This document shows positions 58,681-64,000 of a stretch of 64,000 bases of DNA, in pieces; the stretch's first letter is position 1, and every line of letters begins with the position of its first letter. Below the pieces are notes generated by a model. That model was not told the DNA's origin, searched no databases, and was given only the letters and a program-made list of their open reading frames with translations. Source of the stretch: Fistularia commersonii (Eukaryota; Chordata; Actinopteri; Syngnathiformes; Fistulariidae); contig JBBMNZ010000034.1 of assembly GCA_037954325.1 (NCBI GenBank), positions 7,404,501 through 7,468,500 on the forward strand. The letters run 5' to 3'. A program made the translations under genes and the position numbers.

Positions 58681-59369
58681 AGTGTAAACAGTCGTTTGGT
58701 CTTAATCATTCACCGTTTCCTTTCGAAGCTGCGTGTGACACAGGAATACATGTGATCACTGACGTACAAAACAAACAACAAAAACACTATTTTCCGGTGA
58801 ATCGGTCAAAGTTCATGTTACATTTATCATATGGATTTAAGGAAATCTGCTCAAAGCATATAATGAGTCACCCGTTTTTCCATAGCTGTCTGATTCCTCA
58901 TAGTTCACCAGAGTTCACGCAATGAGTCTTTGAATCACGCAGCTGGACGTATAATGTGTTTTTCCCCCCGCTGTCGGACGGACCTTTATATTTCCCCCCT
59001 TTTGTCCTCATACCACGCCCCCGTTTAATCTGTGTTATTGTGAATTAACTAACCCTCATGAGATCCTAGACTCCGTTGTTTACATTAAACAGGGTAAACT
59101 GATATATCTCCGTAACATGCGGGTCTGACGAAAACCTTGTTTTTCTTCCCACCACCTTCTCTAATATCAGTTCTAATTGATTAAAAAAAAAAAAACAACA
59201 ACTATGGCGCACCAATAAACTTTCCTTGCCAGTATTTTATTTTTGTATTGTTCAAGATGTAATGTAATAAAAAAATAACATAGCGGTTGTTGAACCGTTA
59301 AAGAAAACATGCGCGTTTGTGTGTGTTTGTGGGGATGTTCCGGTGTGTGAGGGTACATGTTTAAGAGAG
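58681..59369. other. non-coding stretch
   Basis: Partly enhancer-like (about 59035-59110, GTGAATTAACTAACCC and GTTGTTTACATTAAAC). A run at 59182-59193. No gene. Confidence 0.4.
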
Positions 59370-59600
59370 TGAGAGTTGAGATGAGAGCAGGTTAGAAGCG
59401 TGTTCAGATTGCCTTCAATTAGCAGTTGGTCCAGGAGGGACGACGGGAACAATGGGATATAGATTGGCACTTCACCGGACAAGAGAGATGGTACAAGATT
59501 AAGAATGCGCGAGGTTAATGGCAGTCGACACACCGACCAGCGCACGCCTCTCGCCTTATCATTCACTTTGCACGCTCCTGTCACGACGGTCATTGTAATT
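59370..59600. promoter_or_regulatory. candidate CNE
   Basis: Unique block with CTTCAATTAGCAGTTGG, GGAACAATGGGATATAG (SOX), CAAGATTAAGAATGCG and GGTCATTGTAATTAC, non-coding and repeat-free. Confidence 0.4.
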
Positions 59601-59646
59601 ACAATATTTACATTTTTTTTTCGTCTTCCTTGCTAAGGTGACTTCT

Positions 59647-59679
<33 letters not shown>

Positions 59680-60493
59680 GTATTATATTACAATTCATTC
59701 TTGTGGGAGTGATAAGAAATGATATCAACATGAACATTACGTGCATAGACAATACACTTGGTAGAAATCATGATAGAAACATTAAGTGGAAATTAAATAA
59801 CCTTTTGAATAATGGTCAAATGTGGTCAGTTGATAAAAATAAAAAAATAAAATGTAATTCTCGACACTTTTTTTTAAATATCAACTATTTATCAATCAAG
59901 AAAACAGGACGGCTGATTATTTTTTTCCAGCGGGTTCGACCGACGTGCCCATACGACTCTTATAAAATAGGTCAACGTGCGGTTAAAAGAATGCCTCCAA
60001 ATGGGCCTTCAGTATTTGAGAGAGAGGGTGCTGAGGTTACACTGCAGAGGTGTTTGGGGCGAGTTGAAAGGAGGCGGCCGTGACCTTCGGCCGCAGAGAG
60101 CCGGTCTGCAGAAAGCACACAGACGATGCTTCTAAATGAACCACTTAGAACAGTTTGGCTGACTGGACCGAACGGCGGCTCAGGGAGACGATATCTTGGC
60201 AGATGTGGCTGGTCCTGGATGTGATACATAATTAATGATATACCACAGACATTCCCCCACCCCCACCCCCCACAGGAACAGTTACAGTCACCCAGGGAAG
60301 TCCAGGTTGAACCCTCTGATGAAACAGCAAAAGTAAATGGTCATCACTTACATAGTGCTTTGCAGTTTCAAATGTGCGGATCCCTCATTTACCCCTGGCG
60401 GCAGAGTTTCTCTGGAACTGCCCCTAAGGCATGATTTTATGGGCTGGATATAACCTGTGTTAGTGTATTTATATGTATATATATTTATGTGTA
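59601..60493. other. non-coding stretch
   Basis: T run at 59650-59677. A unique, mixed-composition part at 59930-60240 (TGATACATAATTAATGATAT at its end) may be another CNE. A 126-codon frame at 59.70-60.08 kb has no domain. No gene. Confidence 0.42.
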
Positions 60494-60770
60494 CAGGACC
60501 GTCTCAGAAAATTAGAATATTGTGATAAAGTTCTTTATCTTCTGTAATGCAATTAAAAAAACAAAAACTACTTTTTCATGATATTCTAATATTTTAAGAT
60601 AAGATTTTTGAGTTTCCTTAAAATGTAAGCCATTATCAGCAATATCAAAATAATAAGAGGCTTGCAATATTTCAGTTGATTTGTAATGAATCCAGGATGT
60701 ATGACATTTTTGTTTTTTTAATTGCATTACAGAAGATAAAGAACTTTATCACAATATTCTGACAGTCCTG
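60494..60770 (-). mobile_element. palindromic MITE copy 2 (277 bp), opposite orientation
   Basis: Same ends as copy 1 (CAGGACCGTCTCAGAAAATT ... AATATTCTGACAGTCCTG) and the same internal centre as its reverse complement (TTGATTTGTAATGAATCCAG). It is TA-flanked on both sides (60492-60493, 60771-60772). No coding capacity. Confidence 0.82.
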
Positions 60771-60810
60771 TATATATATGTATATATGTATGTGTAAATA
60801 TGTATGTATG

Positions 60811-60855
<45 letters not shown>

Positions 60856-61050
60856 GTATATATGTATGTGCATTTTTGTATGTATGTGTTTTGTATGTGT
60901 ATGCGTGTCTATGTATATATCTATATACACATATGTATATAGATATATATGTGTGTGTATGTGTATATATCTGTATATATGTGCGTGTATATATATACAT
61001 ATATATGCATGTGTATATATCTGTTTGCATACATATATATGTATGTGTAC
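60771..61050. repeat. (TATATG)n-type microsatellite, about 280 bp
   Basis: TATATG/TATGTG/TATA units start directly at the right end of MITE copy 2. Overlapping frames on both strands are repeat artefacts. Confidence 0.92.
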
Positions 61051-62582
61051 ATTATATTCGCCTGGAATGAGAAAGGTGCATGTATTGTTTAGCATCTGTG
61101 ATAAATTATAAAGTGATGAGGACGTTATTTTGTGCTACTTTCATATTGTCATTATAAGTGTGTGCAATTATATCATATTTACCTTAGAGTGAGAGTTTTT
61201 GCAGTTTGTAGTCCGGTGTCCTGAAGTTTCTTTTAGTTTGTCATGATTGTGTTTGAGAGGAGTGCTGCACACTCTGTTTGGAATAATATTTGCCTGTCGT
61301 AATGTTTCTTATTGAAGATTTTGGGTAGAGTTTGCATGCAAGTACAGGATACATTGTTACAGTCAATCCAGGTCAAAATATGTCATATTTTTTAGTCGTA
61401 TGGATTTGTACGCTTCCAGACTGTGTCATTCATTCCCATCTAACTTAGAAATGTTTTTTTAATGAAAAATGTCACGGTTTGAACTGGTAGGTTAAATAAA
61501 TAAAACCAAGTTGTAAAAAGAGTTTTGCGTAAAAATCCCCTCCGAGGCTTCTGAGGAACCTGAACTCCTGCAAAAAAAAAAAAAAAACGAAACTTGAAGT
61601 TACGAAAACGAAGCATGCTTCTGTGTCACAGCTGACGGAACGAACGTTTCTACTTCCTGTCGAGGTCTGGCCCATGAGGGCGACGAGCTCGCGGATGAAA
61701 AATGAACGTACGACCCTCAGGGATTCACACCGAAGGCCCGATGAGTGTCTGCCGCTCCAGACCGGGATCCGATTAAAGACCATGAGGTCATTTGACAAGT
61801 ATTATGATTATAATTCTCCTTATGACCATGTGTCGTCTCTACAGGTGCCCAGACGTGGAGGAGAGCTCATGAACGCATGAAGCCGATCTTGATAAGAGGC
61901 TCAGAATAAGTACTTCTTGCGGGTTAAAGGGGTTCTTTGAACTGATGGTGTCGCAACCTGACACTCCATGCAAGGAGAGCCTCATAAAAAAGGTTCATGG
62001 TTTGGAAACGCGATGGTCTGAGAGGACAATGTTGGGAGATGCCCAACTGAAACCTCACGGGTTGATCAATACCCAGATATTTAGGCATCGAAGTAGTTTT
62101 CAGGAGCCCTAGTGTTGTTTCTCGGTCTTACACAGACAATATTAATCGGGCCCTCGGACTAATCCCTCTGTTCCCTGTAACCTTACTGATTCTATTTCAA
62201 GCAAAAGTTGAGCTCCTGTATAAACAGAATTAAGATGATTGCTGTTTTTGTGTCTGAGGAAGTGGTTGGTTTTGCAGATTAGCCAGTTGAGGATCTTGTT
62301 ACTGCTTTTAGAAATACAGAAAGCACTACTTATTTACTTGAAAATAATATTTGTGGACGTTTGTGCTCCCTGCAGAATTTGGGTATGTGTTTAGTTGTTT
62401 TCTCTCTGAAAGGAAGCTTAAAGATCTAACATATATGTTTAGAACGGAGTTGTGTCTCTATCGAGAGTGCGGGTTTTACAGGACTTGACTTGGCCCGGGA
62501 AGTTGCGCTGTTGACCGCGATGCCCTCTGTTTCCTCGTGAAACACTCAAGTTAAAAATCACGAAGGAAATCCAGAAACCTTC
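61051..62582. other. uncharacterised non-coding stretch
   Basis: Unique by eye, with an A run at 61570-61586 and moderate CpG at 61630-61760. Short opposed frames at 61.47-61.88 kb have no recognisable domain. Part may belong to the repeat that follows. Confidence 0.4.
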
Positions 62583-63440
62583 TGGAATCTTTCCCAGGCA
62601 AGCCATGTCAGATGTTATTCTACGGCGCCAAATCACAAGGCAGTTGTCCGATGATACTTTCCATGTAGAGCAGGCCTGGTTTGCTCTCTTTAAAATATAA
62701 TGAAAAATTACACTTGTATGTGGGAAACACGAACTTTTGGGTGGCCTTCTGCCTCGACTGGTTGGGGTAGAGAAAGAGAGAGAGGGATATGTGGGTTGGG
62801 AGAGAAGGGCGCAAATGATCTAATACTAATAACATCTGTAGTACGAACAGTTAAATGATAATACTTAATAATGAATAATGATGGACACTTGGTGAGAGAC
62901 TGTAGTAAATCAAGCCTCGTCCTCTGGTGACCTGTGACGTGAGAGACTCCCGGAACCCCAGAGAAGATATGACGTTTCTATCGCGTATTGATGAAGGGAC
63001 ACGAGTTCGGACCCTCAGCAGAGTGAATCCGTGACAGCGTAACTAGGGTGTAGCCTAGCCTGAAGTATAAGCGTCCGCAAAAAGAGAGATTTTAAGCTCA
63101 CTCTCAACCAAAAACAGGGTGTCTGCCTCCACGAGAAGCTCGGTAGCTGAAAACTCTGGCCCTCATTCTGCTTCTGTGACCACAAGTAGCCCTGCGTCTG
63201 TGGAGAACCGACGGGGTTGTAGGGTTCTAAGATACGGTGGCGTCCGATTATTCAGGGCTTTTATTTCTACTTGGTCGGAATGAAAATTTCAAACCTAGTT
63301 GTACGTGACCCATTTCAACAAAGTTTTCACAATCATCGATGGATCGTTTGACATTTTCTGCTGAAAACTCGGTGGCCCGAAGCAATTTCTTGAAGTCACC
63401 AATACCACCAACAGACTCCAACTTCTTGTTCTCATCCTGT
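62583..63440 (+). mobile_element. diverged teleost dispersed repeat
   Basis: The order of phrases ACGGCGCCAAATCACAAGG, GCCTCGACTGGTTGGGGTAG, AATAATGAATAATGATGGAC, GTGAATCCGTGACAGCGTAA, TTAAGCTCACTCTCAACC, GGTGTCTGCCTCCACGAG and GTCCGATTATTCAGGGC follows, with many substitutions, an abundant non-coding repeat I recall from many percomorph genomes. I see no intact frame. Its class is not certain. Confidence 0.5.
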
Positions 63441-64000
63441 ACAATCAGATGTTTTGGTGACCGCCGATCGCTAGATAAACCTAGACGAAGACACGGGCAG
63501 AGAAGGGAAAGTTAGACATGAGCATTACTGGTTGCACTTCCTTCTTGGTCACGAGTGCTGCGTCCTAAATAGACCCTATATCTCAGAGATGGGTGAAAGA
63601 GTACCGGTTAAGACCGGATCGGTCAATGTGATCGGAGAATATTGGCCTCGTGTAGAAATTTCCGATCCATGTCTGTCCATTCGTGGACGTACTCATGTGT
63701 CCACAGCTGAGGTGTGGCCTATTAGCTGGCGGCCCGGTACCGTCAATCACATAAGGCGGTGTTGGGGTAGCGGCGAGGGGATGGTATGCAGATACTACTA
63801 GCTGTCAAAAGACCCCGGGAAAATGGATGCCTGAGAGAGCCATAACTATGATAAATTTACTCCTTCAATTCTCAGAGTAGCCCCCACCCCTCTCTGCCTT
63901 TCTCTCTTGCTAACACATCCTGATAGACATGCATGAGGTCCATACACAATGCCCCCCCTCCTCTCCCCAAAACGTCTATACGCTATCTCTCCTCGGCCCC
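63441..64000. other. uncharacterised right edge
   Basis: An open frame of 89 codons (63532-63801) matches no family I know and is probably chance or repeat-derived. The last 130 bases are C/T-rich. Confidence 0.4.

Noticed and set aside
60727..61111. Frames of Tyr/Ile/His/Thr repeats on both strands
   Set aside because: Direct translation of the TATATG microsatellite.
63532..63801. 89-codon frame at the right end
   Set aside because: No recognisable domain, next to an old dispersed repeat, and no splice partners in view. The window ends before it can be tested.

Overview
The window is vertebrate nuclear DNA, almost certainly from a teleost fish. Genes have short exons with GT-AG introns. 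The intergenic DNA is full of (CA)n/(TG)n microsatellites, and it carries tRNA-headed fish-type SINEs ending in (TGAA)n/(ATGG)n tails, LINE 3' tails and TA-flanked MITEs. No bacterial or phage features are present, and the species cannot be named from sequence alone.

Layout. Positions 1-918 hold the last three coding exons of RAB5IF (C20orf24/OPTI/RCAF1) on the + strand, followed by a long AT-rich 3' UTR. A CRE/GC-box promoter at about 3.48-3.58 kb leads into a complete DHX35 (DEAH-box helicase 35) gene. I resolved 21 coding exons from 3579 to 10710. They join in frame to 2100 nt, or 699 residues plus stop, with every helicase motif intact. These are the only two protein-coding genes I can support.

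From about 12.3 kb to the end (over 51 kb) is a gene desert. It opens with a consensus-perfect CTCF site at 12372-12386. It then alternates between low-complexity or repeat DNA and unique, repeat-free, non-coding blocks rich in homeodomain, FOX, SOX, GATA, PBX/MEIS and TCF motifs. These blocks look like conserved developmental enhancers, although conservation itself cannot be tested here. In other vertebrates DHX35 is followed by a large desert and then MAFB. My main inference is therefore that this is the DHX35-proximal part of a mafb regulatory landscape. MAFB itself is not in the window.

Mobile DNA. I find nine copies or fragments of one SINE family, two near-identical TA-flanked palindromic MITEs in opposite orientation, and a hAT-like element nested in a SINE. 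There is also a small hairpin element nested in another SINE, several LINE 3' tails, and a diverged teleost dispersed repeat near the right end. The most unusual mobile structure is an internal tandem array within the SINE family (about 2, 2-3 and 11 units in three copies), which turns one copy into a minisatellite at 47.9-48.4 kb.
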